Positions 52,257 to 61,259 of a DNA stretch of 64,000 nt are shown in pieces. The position numbers and the translations under genes are program-made. This stretch comes from an uncultured Eubacteriales bacterium. GTDB taxonomy: Bacteria; Bacillota; Clostridia; Christensenellales; Aristaeellaceae. Below the pieces are notes generated by a model. It did not search any database. It saw nothing but the letters and a program-made list of their open reading frames with translations, and was not told where the DNA came from. The stretch is from positions 1-64,000 of the forward strand of contig CACYZW010000001.1 of NCBI GenBank assembly GCA_902778995.1, in the 5' to 3' direction. Position 1 is the stretch's first letter; each line of letters opens with the position of its first letter.

Positions 52257-52295
52257 AAAACGACAGGACGGCCATCATGGCCGTCCTGTCGTTTT
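52257..52295. terminator. Bidirectional terminator between miaA and the sortase gene
   Basis: A perfect 17-bp stem (52257-52273 / 52279-52295) has AAAA on the left end and TTTT on the right end, so it can end transcripts in both directions. Confidence 0.85.
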
Positions 52296-52299
52296 GGCC

Positions 52300-53616
52300 T
52301 CACTTCGCCGCCGTCTGCAATGCCTGGGCGAATACGCCGCCCTCGCTTTCATCGGGGCGCAGCTGGCGCAGGGCCAGTATGAAGCGGCCCTCCCGGTTGG
52401 CGTAGTCGCAGGTCACCAGCAGCAGCAGGCGGTCTCCCCAGCGCACCTCTATGGGCGACCTGAACAGCGAACGGCTTTGCAGCTTCAATACGAACTTGTC
52501 GAACTCCGCCTCATCGAATATGAAGTGGCGCACGTCGAAGTAGCGGGGATCGCCCGGCGCCATGCTGGCGCTGAACGCGGCGAAGGCGACGTAGCTGCGG
52601 TTTTCGTAGATCGTGTCAAAGTGTACGACCGGGTGCTGCCGCAGATAACTGACGTCCGCGTAGGCGTTGAGTCTGCCGAACATGGTGTGATTCTTCATGT
52701 TGTGGCCGTAGACGATCAAGCAGTCGTCCTCCGGCGTCAGCCGGTTCATGCCGTCCAGGAACAGCGTGCCCTCCAGCGCCTCTGCGCCTTCAAAGCTGTG
52801 GTTCAGATAGTATTCGTTGTCGTTCTGCCGCTGCACCACGGGCAGGGACAGCATGCCCTCGATGTCGAGGAAGCCTATCGTCTCCGGATTGAGGGCCAGC
52901 AATGGGCTGAAGCTCTCCTGCACCGGCGGAACCGTGGGCAGCGCGATCACCAGCGTGTCGGCGTCGGGGGTGGGTATGGGTTCGTCCACGATGGCGGGCA
53001 TGTCGGCATCCGGCCCGATGGCGGGCTGTGCGGTGGACACAGGCGCGGCCTCCTCAGCCGCGACGGCAGGCGGGACGGTGGGGTCGGGGAGCCGCTCGTC
53101 CACGATCACCGGCATATCGGCGTCGGGCCCGACGGCGGGCGGGACGGTGGGGTCGGGAAGCCGCTCGTCCACAACCACCGGCATATCGGCGTCGGGTCCG
53201 ACGGCGGGTGGGGCGGTGGGCGCGGGGGTCGGAACCGGCGTGGGCGCGGCGGTGGGGGCGGGCGTCGGCTGCGATGTCGGACGTTCGGTGACGACCGGCG
53301 TCGCCGTCGGCAGCGCCGTCCCGGGCACGGCGGTCGCAGGGTTCGCGGCGGGCTGGACCGTCCCGGGCGCGGCGGTCGCAGGGTTCGCGGTGGGTTGGAC
53401 CGTCCCGGGCACTGGCTCTGGATCCCTGCCGCCGTAGAGGCTGGCATAGCGCTCGCCCTCGGCCTTTATCCGGCCCAGGTTGATGTACCATTGGGCCACG
53501 TAGACGCCCATGCCCAGCAGTATTGCCACCAGCGCGACACAGAAGGCCGTGAGCACGACGGATTGCGGCTTTCCTGCGCGCCCCTTCCGATGGCCTCCGC
53601 GATGTCCCTTTGCCAT
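52300..53616 (-). CDS. Class B-like sortase with long repeat linker
   Basis: A membrane-anchored sortase of 438 residues. A basic N-terminus is followed by one TM helix (VVLTAFCVALVAILLGMGVYVA). A long Pro/Thr/Ala/Val linker follows (about residues 60-210). It is made of 14-residue units such as TVQPTANPATAAPG and 23-residue units built on AVGPDADMPVVVDERLPDP. The C-terminal catalytic domain has the His in YGHNMKNHTMF, the Cys in LLLVTCDYANREGRF and the Arg in the same segment. Its substrate is not visible; no LPxTG-like protein is near. The start at 53616 follows GGGAGG; the longer frame overlaps the promoter. Confidence 0.85.
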   Translation of the reverse strand: MAKGHRGGHRKGRAGKPQSVVLTAFCVALVAILLGMGVYVAQWYINLGRIKAEGERYASLYGGRDPEPVPGTVQPTANPATAAPGTVQPAANPATAVPGTALPTATPVVTERPTSQPTPAPTAAPTPVPTPAPTAPPAVGPDADMPVVVDERLPDPTVPPAVGPDADMPVIVDERLPDPTVPPAVAAEEAAPVSTAQPAIGPDADMPAIVDEPIPTPDADTLVIALPTVPPVQESFSPLLALNPETIGFLDIEGMLSLPVVQRQNDNEYYLNHSFEGAEALEGTLFLDGMNRLTPEDDCLIVYGHNMKNHTMFGRLNAYADVSYLRQHPVVHFDTIYENRSYVAFAAFSASMAPGDPRYFDVRHFIFDEAEFDKFVLKLQSRSLFRSPIEVRWGDRLLLLVTCDYANREGRFILALRQLRPDESEGGVFAQALQTAAK

Positions 53617-53649
53617 GATTGCCTCCCGGTACTTGTGTTTCCTGCTCTC

Positions 53650-53678
53650 ATTATAAGCCCTGCGAACGGGAATTGCAA
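53650..53678 (-). promoter_or_regulatory. Sigma-A promoter for the sortase gene
   Basis: On the minus strand TTGCAA (53673-53678) and TATAAT (53650-53655) have a 17-base spacer. Confidence 0.7.
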
Positions 53679-53703
53679 GGGCACAGGGCTGGCAATTCGC
53701 GCC

Positions 53704-53732
53704 GCATATCCGGTTCCGGCCCCTCATAAGCT
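53704..53732 (+). promoter_or_regulatory. Sigma-E-like promoter for spoIVA
   Basis: GCATAT (53704-53709) and CATAAGCT (53725-53732) are 15 bases apart, close to the sigma-E pattern (ATA ... CATACAAT; six of eight in the -10, counting A or C at position seven). spoIVA is under sigma-E in B. subtilis, which supports it. Confidence 0.55.
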
Positions 53733-53764
53733 GGATGTGAAAACGCATTCAGGAGGCGGGGCCC

Positions 53765-55243
53765 ATGGATCAGAATACACTGTACCGGGATATCGCGGGC
53801 CGCTGCGACGGGGACATCTACCTCGGCGTCGTCGGGCCGGTACGCACCGGAAAATCGACCTTTATCAAGCGCTTCATGGAGCTGCTTGTGCTGCCCAACC
53901 TTGCCCAGGACAGCGCCAGGGACCGCACCGTGGATGCGCTGCCCCAGAGCGGCGCGGGTCGCACCATCATGACCACGCAGCCGCGCTTTGTGCCCGACGA
54001 GGCGGTGGAGGTGCGCTTGCGGGAGGAGGCTACGGCCAGGGTGCGCCTGGTGGACTGCGTGGGCTACCTGATTCCCGGGGTGCTGGGACTGAGCGAGGAC
54101 GGCGACGCCCGAATGGTGCGCACACCCTGGTTCGACCACGACATTCCCTTTGAGGAGGCCGCCGAGCTGGGCACCCGACGGGTGATCCGGGAGCATGCCA
54201 CCATCGGCGCGGTGGTGACCACCGACGGCAGCGTGGTGGATATGCCCCGCTCGTCCTACGAGGCGGCGGAGGCGCGGGTCGTCGGCGAGCTGAAGGGGTT
54301 GGGGAAGCCCTTCATCATCGTGTTGAATTCAAAAAATCCCGCTTCCCCGGAAACGCAGCGGCTGGCCGACGGCCTTGCCCGGCAGCACGGCGTGCCCGTG
54401 CACGCCGTCAACGTCCAGGAAATGCGCCTGGAGGATCTGAACGCGCTGCTGGAGAGCCTGCTGTTTGAATTTCCCATCCGTCAGGCGCGCATACAGACGC
54501 CCGCGTGGCTCACGGCGCTGGCCGACGACCACTGGCTGGGCAAGTCGGTGCTGGATACGGTGCGGGAGGCCGCTGGCCGCATGCGCAGGGTGCGGGATCA
54601 CGAGCTGCTGAGGCAGGCGCTGGACGGCAACGAATACGTGGAGGACGCCATGCCGGTGGGCATCGATTTGAACCGGGGCGCGCTGGAATACCGCCTCAAC
54701 CTCAGGGACGGGCTTTTCTACCGGGTGCTGGGCGAGGCGTGCGGCGAGAACATCGAGGGCGAGGCCCATCTGTTCGGGCTGATGAAGCAGCTGGTGGCCG
54801 CCCGGCGCGCCTACGACCGGGTGGCGGGGGCGCTTGCGCAGGCCAGGGAGAGCGGCTACGGCGTGGTGACGCCGGCGCTGGACGAGCTGACCCTGCAGCC
54901 CCCGGAGCTGGCGCGGCAGGGAACGCACTACGGCGTGCGGCTCATGGCCTCAGCGCCGTCGCTGCACATGATCCGCGCCGACATACAGACCGAGGTCAAT
55001 CCCTTCGCGGGTTCGCAGAGCCAATCCGAGGAGCTGGCCGCCTCCCTGAAGCAGAAGATGGCCGACGGGGGCGACGCGATCTGGGAGACGGAGATCTTTG
55101 GCAAGACCCTGAGCGACCTGGTGCGCGATGGCGTGAACGGCAAGCTGTCGCACCTGCCTGAGGAAGCGCGCCAAAAACTGCGGCAGGCCCTCGAGAAGGT
55201 CATCAACGAGGGCAGCGGCGGCATGATCTGCATCATGCTGTGA
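53765..55243 (+). CDS. spoIVA: Stage IV sporulation protein A
   Basis: SpoIVA, 492 residues, the ATPase that polymerises around the forespore to found the spore coat. The Walker A is GPVRTGKST (residues 24-32), followed by TIMTTQPRFVPDEAVE, LVDCVGYLIPGVLG, and the C-terminal family ending GGMICIML. Length is standard. GGAGGCGGGGCCC precedes the ATG. It is strong evidence that this organism forms endospores. In Bacillus gpsA and der are close by; here der is about 41 kb away. Confidence 0.98.
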   Translation: MDQNTLYRDIAGRCDGDIYLGVVGPVRTGKSTFIKRFMELLVLPNLAQDSARDRTVDALPQSGAGRTIMTTQPRFVPDEAVEVRLREEATARVRLVDCVGYLIPGVLGLSEDGDARMVRTPWFDHDIPFEEAAELGTRRVIREHATIGAVVTTDGSVVDMPRSSYEAAEARVVGELKGLGKPFIIVLNSKNPASPETQRLADGLARQHGVPVHAVNVQEMRLEDLNALLESLLFEFPIRQARIQTPAWLTALADDHWLGKSVLDTVREAAGRMRRVRDHELLRQALDGNEYVEDAMPVGIDLNRGALEYRLNLRDGLFYRVLGEACGENIEGEAHLFGLMKQLVAARRAYDRVAGALAQARESGYGVVTPALDELTLQPPELARQGTHYGVRLMASAPSLHMIRADIQTEVNPFAGSQSQSEELAASLKQKMADGGDAIWETEIFGKTLSDLVRDGVNGKLSHLPEEARQKLRQALEKVINEGSGGMICIML

Positions 55244-55255
55244 AAAACGTATATG

Positions 55256-55290
55256 TCAAAGCGCCCTTACAGGCGCTTTGATGCGATTTT
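55256..55290 (+). terminator. Terminator after spoIVA
   Basis: TCAAAGCGCC / GGCGCTTTGA (55256-55265 / 55272-55281) with loop CTTACA is followed by TGCGATTTT. Confidence 0.7.
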
Positions 55291-55399
55291 GGGCCGGAAC
55301 GTTAACAGTCCTGCAACCAAATGAAGCCTGAAAAATGATAAAATAAAATGTATTTGTATGTGGACCGGCTGTCGCGCCGGTTTGGAAGGCTGTGATTAC

Positions 55400-56554
55400 A
55401 TGCAGGACAACGCGCCGCGAGCGCCCCAAAAGACCCATAGCGCGGGCAAGCGCGTCCAGGGCTCCCGCACGGGTCGCGCCGCGTCCGGGAAGCGGCTCTT
55501 CGCGAAGCCGGCGCTCACCCCGAAAAAAATCGCGTGGCGGGTCGGACTGTCGGTGCTGACCGCGGTGGCGCTGGTACTGGTCGCTGCCATAGGGGCGGGA
55601 TTCATCGGCTTCAGGGGTCCGTCCAGGAGCCTGGGCGACCTGCTGACGGTGTCGATGCTGGAGACCAGCGCGCTTAAATTTGTTCCCCGCATCTATTATT
55701 CCAAGGAAGAGGTCGACGCCATCAAGGCCCGCAACGAGGTTGGGGAGCTGGAGGAGGAGACCGATACCTCCATGATCGTGATCGCCGGGCCGTCGCCGGA
55801 GCCCGGACAGGCGGATGTCGCGCCCGTTGCGACGCCGAAGCCCGAAAACCTGATCGTCGAGGAAAACGGCATACAGATCTTCGAGGTCCACGGCCCCACC
55901 TACAACGGGTGGATCATGGTGGTGCAGGACCCGTCGCGGGTGGCCGTGGGCGTGTGCCGGGAGAATTTCAATTCCAAACCCGGCCTTGTGCTCCATGACA
56001 TCGCCGCCCGCTACGACGCCATCGCGGCCATCAACGGCGGCGGCTTTTCGGACGAGGGCGGTCTGGGCAACGGCGGCCGGCCCATCGGGCTGGTCATCTC
56101 CCACGGCGAAGTGCTGAACAAGGCCAGCATCAATTCCGACCACAACATCGTCATGGGCTTCGATCAGGACAACAAGCTGGTCGTCGGCAAGATGACCTCC
56201 GAGGAGGCGGTGAAGAAGGGCCTGCGGGACGCGTTGGCTTTCGGCCCGGCCCTGGTGGTCAACGGCGAGGCGGCGAAGTTTTCCGGCGCGAGCTCGGGCT
56301 TGAACCCCCGCACGGCCATCGGCCAGCGGCGGGACGGCGCGGTGCTGCTGCTGGTGATCGACGGCAGGCAGGCCTCCAGCCTCGGAGCCACCTACGCCGA
56401 CATGATCAACGTGCTGATGGAATACGAGGCGTTCAACGCGGCCAATCTGGACGGCGGCTCCTCGTCGATGCTGTGGTACAATGGGGAATACATCAACAAG
56501 GGCGTCATACTGACCGGCTCCCGCGAGCTGCCCACGGCGTTTATCGTCAAGTGA
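55400..56554 (+). CDS. Membrane-anchored phosphodiester glycosidase (NAGPA-like), copy 1
   Basis: A protein of 384 residues. A basic N-terminus of about 45 residues leads to one TM helix (VGLSVLTAVALVLVAAIGAG), a linker of about 75 residues, then the phosphodiester-glycosidase/NAGPA domain, with AAINGGGFSDEGG, NPRTAIGQRRDGAVLLLVIDGR and NAANLDGGSSSMLW. The family contains the lysosomal uncovering enzyme that removes GlcNAc from phosphodiesters; in bacteria the role is not known, cell-wall or exopolymer trimming being possible. The ATG at 55400 follows GGAAGG. Its paralogue is at 57728. Confidence 0.85.
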   Translation: MQDNAPRAPQKTHSAGKRVQGSRTGRAASGKRLFAKPALTPKKIAWRVGLSVLTAVALVLVAAIGAGFIGFRGPSRSLGDLLTVSMLETSALKFVPRIYYSKEEVDAIKARNEVGELEEETDTSMIVIAGPSPEPGQADVAPVATPKPENLIVEENGIQIFEVHGPTYNGWIMVVQDPSRVAVGVCRENFNSKPGLVLHDIAARYDAIAAINGGGFSDEGGLGNGGRPIGLVISHGEVLNKASINSDHNIVMGFDQDNKLVVGKMTSEEAVKKGLRDALAFGPALVVNGEAAKFSGASSGLNPRTAIGQRRDGAVLLLVIDGRQASSLGATYADMINVLMEYEAFNAANLDGGSSSMLWYNGEYINKGVILTGSRELPTAFIVK

Positions 56555-56565
56555 CGGAGGCAACG

Positions 56566-57693
56566 ATGGACAAGAAAAAGCGAAAGAAAAAGAAGGGCGG
56601 CCTGCTCGCCAGTCGGTTTTATCAAGTCTATTTCGCCGTCGTCGCTGTCGCGCTGATCGCCATCGCCATCGGCATGATCTGGCTGCACGGCGCGGTCAGG
56701 GATTACGAAATCGCCCAGCCGGTACACGCGGCCGAGGAAGTCGCGGCCCTGTTCGAGGCGGGCGATTACGACCGGCTGTACGATCTGGACACCTCCGCCA
56801 GGGACATCTCCGGCGGCGACAGGGCGCAGTATGTGCAGAGCATGGCGGAGCTGACCGACGACGGCGATATCGCATGGAGCCAGGCCTTTTCCGGCAATCC
56901 CGACGAGATGAAGTATACCGTGACGCTGGATGACGACAAGCTGGCCACCTTTACACTGGTCCCCAGCGGGCAGACCACCGCCCACGGCAACCGGCTGTGG
57001 AAGCTGGGCTCGGTGACCACCCACGTGGCCGTGGAGGGCACGGAGGCGGCGGGCGATCTGTCCGTCGCGCCCTATCGCGTGAAAGCGCCGGAGGGCTACG
57101 CGGTCACGGTCAACGGCAGGACGCTCACCGAGGCGGACGCCCTTTCCACCGGCGAGGCCATTTTCGAGGATGGCTTCCTGCCCGAGGGCGTCACAGCGCC
57201 CACGATGACGGAGTACGCCTTCTTCTCGGACGACGGCGCGCCCGTGCTGACCGCGAAGGATCCCTCGGGGGCGGAAGCCGCGGTGGAGCCCGACGGGGAC
57301 AACCGCTGGATATGTCCGCTGAAAGAGGACGCGGACTTTGCAAAGCAGTACGGCGACGCCATCATCGCCCTTGCGGAGCGCGTGGCGAAATACACCGTGA
57401 AGGATCTCTCCCGCAACGGCGTGATGAAGAACGTGGCCGACGGTTCCCCGGCGGAGACGATACTTAAAAAATTCAGCAACGACTGGGCGCCGCCCCACAA
57501 GACCGCCACCGTTACCGACGCGAAGGTCACCGATTTCCACGTGCTGTCGGACGACTGCTTCACCTGCCACGTGGAATTCACGTTCACGCTGCGCACCCGG
57601 CGGGGCAACGACTACGTCTATCCCACGTCCTACACCTTCTGCGTCGTCAGACAGAAGGGCGCGGGCAAGCTGTACAACCTTACCTTTAACTGA
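56566..57693 (+). CDS. Membrane-anchored protein with NTF2-like domain, copy 1
   Basis: An unknown protein of 375 residues. A Lys-rich start (DKKKRKKKKGG) leads to one TM helix (VYFAVVAVALIAIAIGMIWL), then an outside domain with VHAAEEVAALFEAGDYDRLYDLDTS that recalls NTF2-like folds, and a C-terminal beta domain. It ends in VYPTSYTFCVVRQKGAGKLYNLTFN. It begins 11 bases after the glycosidase gene, so the two are probably co-translated. The protein at 58864 is its paralogue, with the same topology and the same C-terminal motif. Confidence 0.75.
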   Translation: MDKKKRKKKKGGLLASRFYQVYFAVVAVALIAIAIGMIWLHGAVRDYEIAQPVHAAEEVAALFEAGDYDRLYDLDTSARDISGGDRAQYVQSMAELTDDGDIAWSQAFSGNPDEMKYTVTLDDDKLATFTLVPSGQTTAHGNRLWKLGSVTTHVAVEGTEAAGDLSVAPYRVKAPEGYAVTVNGRTLTEADALSTGEAIFEDGFLPEGVTAPTMTEYAFFSDDGAPVLTAKDPSGAEAAVEPDGDNRWICPLKEDADFAKQYGDAIIALAERVAKYTVKDLSRNGVMKNVADGSPAETILKKFSNDWAPPHKTATVTDAKVTDFHVLSDDCFTCHVEFTFTLRTRRGNDYVYPTSYTFCVVRQKGAGKLYNLTFN

Positions 57694-57727
57694 TACCGAT
57701 ATACCGATCCCCGGAGGACGAACCATC

Positions 57728-58852
57728 ATGCAGACAGAAAAAAAACCGCAGAATCGAAGGAAGCTGACCAGGGCCCAGCGCCGCCGCAGGCGCAGGATCA
57801 AGCGCAACGCCTGGCGCGTCACGCTGTCGGTTCTGACGGTCATCGGCCTGGTGCTGGTTGGCGCGCTGTGCGCGGGCTTCGCCGCGTTCAAGGGCCCCTC
57901 GCAGACGGTGGGCGACCTGCTGACCGTCTCCATGCAGGAGACCAGCGCCCTGAAATTCATTCCCCATATCTACTACAGCAACGCGGAAGTGGACGCCATC
58001 ATGGAGCGCAACTCCGTCTCCGTCGGGGACAGCGAGACCGATACCTCGATGATCGTCATCGAAAAGCCCACGCCTACGCCCTCGCCGGAGGAAATCGCCG
58101 CCGCCCGGGTCGAAGTGACGCCCAGCCCCACGCCGCCGCCGGAGAACCTGCTGACCTCCGAGGACGGCATCGACGTGTTCAGCGTGGTGGGGGGCACCTA
58201 TCAGGGCTACATGATGGTGGTGAAGGACCCTGCCCGCGTCACCGTCGGCACTTGCCGGGACAAGTTCGACGGCTCCAAGGGCCTGCAGCTCAAGGACATC
58301 GCCAAGCGCTATGACGCCATCGGCGCCATCAACGGCGGCGGCTTCGAGGACAGCGGCGGCGTCGGAAACGGCGGCACGCCCGTGGGCCTGGTGGTCTCCG
58401 AGGGCAAGCTGAAGCACACCGGCAAGGACAAAAAATACAACATCACCGTGGGCTTCGATCAGAACAACATCATGGTTCTGGCAAAGAATATGACCGCCGA
58501 CGACGCGAAGGCCAAGGGCATACGGGACGCCATCACCTTCGGCCCGGCGCTGATCGTGAACGGCGAACCCGCCGCCATCAAGGGCGAGAGCTCGGGCCTG
58601 AACCCCCGCACGGCCATCGGCCAGCGCAAGGACGGCGCGGTGCTGATGCTTGTAATCGACGGTCGCCAGGCCTCCAGCCTGGGCGCGACCTATTCCGACC
58701 TCATCGCCATCATGCTGGAATACGGCGCGGTCAACGCCATCAACATGGACGGCGGCTCGTCCTCGCTGATGTACTACAGGGGCAAATACCTCAACAGCGG
58801 CGTTGTGCTGACCGGCTCGCGCAAGATGCCGACGGCCTTCATCGTGCGCTGA
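57728..58852 (+). CDS. Membrane-anchored phosphodiester glycosidase (NAGPA-like), copy 2
   Basis: A paralogue of the gene at 55400, 374 residues. Arg-rich N-terminus, TM helix VTLSVLTVIGLVLVGALCAG, then the same linker start (VGDLLTVSMQETSALKFIP) and the glycosidase domain with GAINGGGFEDSGG, NPRTAIGQRKDGAVLMLVIDGR and NAINMDGGSSSLMY. Its membrane-proximal block is nearly the same as in copy 1, while the Pro/Glu-rich linker (about residues 112-137) differs. GGAGG lies ten bases before the ATG. Confidence 0.85.
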   Translation: MQTEKKPQNRRKLTRAQRRRRRRIKRNAWRVTLSVLTVIGLVLVGALCAGFAAFKGPSQTVGDLLTVSMQETSALKFIPHIYYSNAEVDAIMERNSVSVGDSETDTSMIVIEKPTPTPSPEEIAAARVEVTPSPTPPPENLLTSEDGIDVFSVVGGTYQGYMMVVKDPARVTVGTCRDKFDGSKGLQLKDIAKRYDAIGAINGGGFEDSGGVGNGGTPVGLVVSEGKLKHTGKDKKYNITVGFDQNNIMVLAKNMTADDAKAKGIRDAITFGPALIVNGEPAAIKGESSGLNPRTAIGQRKDGAVLMLVIDGRQASSLGATYSDLIAIMLEYGAVNAINMDGGSSSLMYYRGKYLNSGVVLTGSRKMPTAFIVR

Positions 58853-58863
58853 CGGAGGAGCAT

Positions 58864-60021
58864 ATGAGCAGCAAGAGCAGGAAGAAAAAGAAAAGCATTT
58901 GGAGGAGCACGTTTTACCGCGTGTATTTCGCGCTGGTGGCCCTGGCGCTGATCGCCATTGCCATTGGCACGGTATGGCTGCGGGGGGTGCTGAAGGACTA
59001 TGAATCCGCCCAGCCGAAGTACGTGGCCCAGGATGTGGCGCGGCTGTTTGAAAATGCCGATTACGATGCGATCTACAGCCTGGATACCTCCGCCGGTCAG
59101 TTTGAAGGCGGCGACAAGGCGCTGTACGTCGATAACCTCAAGCAGATGACCCAGGGCAAGCGCGTGGCATGGACGGCGGCCTTTTCAGCCGACAAGGACG
59201 AGCGCAAATACAACGTGACCCTGGATGGCGACCGCTTTGCCACCTTCACGCTGGTGCCCAGCGGCGAAACCACGGCCAGGGGCAACCGCCTGTGGAAGCT
59301 GGGGTCGGTGACCACGCTGGTGGAGCTGCAGCAGCCCGAGCCCGAGCCGGAGCCCGAAGCCACCGAAGCGCCGGAAGAACCCGAACAGGTATATCTGTGC
59401 CGCATCACCGTACCGGCGGGCTACACCGTGACGGTTGACGGCGAGGCTTTGACGGATCAGAACGCCACCGTGACCGAAAAGCCGATGTTTGAAGCGGATT
59501 TCCTGCCTCCCGGGGTCTCCAATCCCACGATGGTGGAATACCTCTACGACGCCTCGACCCAGACCCCGCAGATTCAGGTGACGGACGAGAGCGGCGCGCC
59601 GGTGCAGGCGCAGGCCGCAGCGGACCGTGAGCTGACGTGGACCTGCCCGATGAAATCGGACGAGACCTACAGCAAGCAGTACGGCAAGGCGGCGATTGCG
59701 CTGGGCCGTCAGGTGGCGAAGTTCATGAACAAGGACGCGAAGAAGAAGGCCATAGAGCGAATCTGCGCAGAGGGCAGTCCCGCCGAGCAGATATTCGACA
59801 ACCTGAACAATACCTTCGCCACGCCCCACCGGGGCATATCCTTCAAGGACGAGACAGTTTCGGAATTCCAGGTGCTGTCACCGGACTGCTTCACCTGTCG
59901 GGTGAGCTTCGATACGATCCTGAACACGGAGAAGGGCGACGCGGTGTACCCCACAGCCTATACCTTCTGCGTCGTCAAGGACGGCGACGCGGGCAAGCTG
60001 TACAACATTCAGATTTATTGA
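58864..60021 (+). CDS. Membrane-anchored protein with NTF2-like domain, copy 2
   Basis: A paralogue of the gene at 56566, 385 residues. Basic start, TM helix VYFALVALALIAIAIGTVWL, YVAQDVARLFENADYDAIYSLDTSAG, and FATFTLVPSGETTARGNRLWKLGSVTT as in copy 1. A Glu/Pro-rich insertion (QPEPEPEPEATEAPEEPEQ) is extra. It also ends in VYPTAYTFCVVKDGDAGKLYNIQIY. It starts 11 bases after the copy 2 glycosidase, the same gap as in the first pair. Role unknown. Confidence 0.75.
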   Translation: MSSKSRKKKKSIWRSTFYRVYFALVALALIAIAIGTVWLRGVLKDYESAQPKYVAQDVARLFENADYDAIYSLDTSAGQFEGGDKALYVDNLKQMTQGKRVAWTAAFSADKDERKYNVTLDGDRFATFTLVPSGETTARGNRLWKLGSVTTLVELQQPEPEPEPEATEAPEEPEQVYLCRITVPAGYTVTVDGEALTDQNATVTEKPMFEADFLPPGVSNPTMVEYLYDASTQTPQIQVTDESGAPVQAQAAADRELTWTCPMKSDETYSKQYGKAAIALGRQVAKFMNKDAKKKAIERICAEGSPAEQIFDNLNNTFATPHRGISFKDETVSEFQVLSPDCFTCRVSFDTILNTEKGDAVYPTAYTFCVVKDGDAGKLYNIQIY

Positions 60022-60051
60022 TCGAATATAGACGGGCTGTCACGGGACACC

Positions 60052-60110
60052 CGACATGAAGGAGGCCTCCGCGGCGACTGGCATTTGCCGCGGAGGCCTC
60101 CTTCATGTCG
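60052..60110. terminator. 24-bp perfect inverted repeat between convergent genes
   Basis: The arms 60052-60075 and 60087-60110 pair perfectly around an 11-base loop. There is no U-run immediately after either arm. It lies between the convergent stops at 60021 and 60132, so transcription stop or RNA-end protection is likely. Confidence 0.6.
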
Positions 60111-60131
60111 ATGTATCTTGAGACAGTTCCG

Positions 60132-60986
60132 TTATTTTTTCAGAATGTGTATCGTACACGACGTATCGCCGGTGTAGTTGCGCTCCGCGTCGAAGTCCTC
60201 CAGCGAGGTGCATATGAACGCCGTCAGCCAGATGTCGGTCACGTGGCTGATCTGTTTGCCCGCGGTGAGCTTGATGGACGTGATCAGCGTCTCCTTTTTC
60301 ATCGATCCGGGCTTGAGATGGGAGTAGAACTTGTGCGGTTCGCGGTGGTAGTCGTCGTAAAGCCAGCATTCGATGTATTCGGTGTGCTGGATGTGCTTGG
60401 GGGAGAGCATGGTGTAGCGGATCTCGCTGCCGTCGTCCAGCGTATAGCGCAGGGTGTAGCCGATCTTGCAGCTGCCGGCGTCCGGGAAGGCGGTCCAGGC
60501 CGCGCCGAAGATGTCCCCGAAAAATTCGCCGTCCAACACGTCCCTGTCCGACGCGATGGCCTCAAAGCTGCCGATGTCCTTGCCCTTTTTCCATGGCCCG
60601 GTATAGGTTTCGCCCATGCGTATGCGGGGCGAATAGTTTTTGTCCTTGGGGTGGTAAAAGGAAATCACGTCCGGCCGGCTGCCCGGGACCACGGTGGCCG
60701 TGGGCTGAGGCGTCGGGGTGGGCTGGGGCGTGGGCGTCGGTGCGGGCTGGGCCGTCGGGGCCTGCGTCTGCGGGGCGGGAGGGGCGGTTTCCAGAGGCGC
60801 GGGCGCCTGCGCGACGTCAATGGCGGGCGCCTGACGGTCACGGGGCTTTTGCAACAGCCACAGTGTCAGCGCGGCCAGGGCGAGGGCGCCGAATGCGGCG
60901 ACGGCAATCGTTATGATCTGCCTGCGCCTGCGTTTTTTGAATAGCCCGGCGCGACGCCGCTGCCGGGCAGAAGGCTTTTCTGACAT
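60132..60986 (-). CDS. Membrane-anchored protein with Pro/Thr linker, unknown function
   Basis: A protein of 284 residues. An Arg/Lys-rich N-terminus leads to one TM helix (IITIAVAAFGALALAALTLWLL), then a Pro/Thr/Ala/Gln linker (about residues 50-102) and an outside domain of about 180 residues with GSCKIGYTLRYTLDDGSEIRY and IECWLYDDYH. I do not recognise the domain. The layout is like the anchored proteins before it, so it may belong to the same envelope function, though it is on the other strand. Confidence 0.72.
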   Translation of the reverse strand: MSEKPSARQRRRAGLFKKRRRRQIITIAVAAFGALALAALTLWLLQKPRDRQAPAIDVAQAPAPLETAPPAPQTQAPTAQPAPTPTPQPTPTPQPTATVVPGSRPDVISFYHPKDKNYSPRIRMGETYTGPWKKGKDIGSFEAIASDRDVLDGEFFGDIFGAAWTAFPDAGSCKIGYTLRYTLDDGSEIRYTMLSPKHIQHTEYIECWLYDDYHREPHKFYSHLKPGSMKKETLITSIKLTAGKQISHVTDIWLTAFICTSLEDFDAERNYTGDTSCTIHILKK

Positions 60987-61171
60987 GACTGCCTCCCCTT
61001 GAAGCGATGTGTGATGGTACCAGGACCATTATAGCGCAAAAGCGCCGAAAAGAAAAGCATTATTCTGCGCGTTCCAAAAAACCTGGTTACAGTTCAGATC
61101 CCCTTCCACCGTTGCCGCGTGCGCGGTAACAAATCCTGAACAAATCGCGCAAAAGATAATGATAAAATCCC

Positions 61172-61200
61172 TTGAAAAAACGGCGTGAAAAAGATATAAT
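61172..61200 (+). promoter_or_regulatory. Sigma-A promoter for the LRR membrane protein gene
   Basis: TTGAAA (61172-61177) and TATAAT (61195-61200) have a 17-base spacer, 59 bases before the start codon. Confidence 0.7.
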
Positions 61201-61259
61201 GAGTGTATGTCAGCCTGTGTGTTCGGGCGACAATCCTATCTCGACCGGGAGAGACGCAA

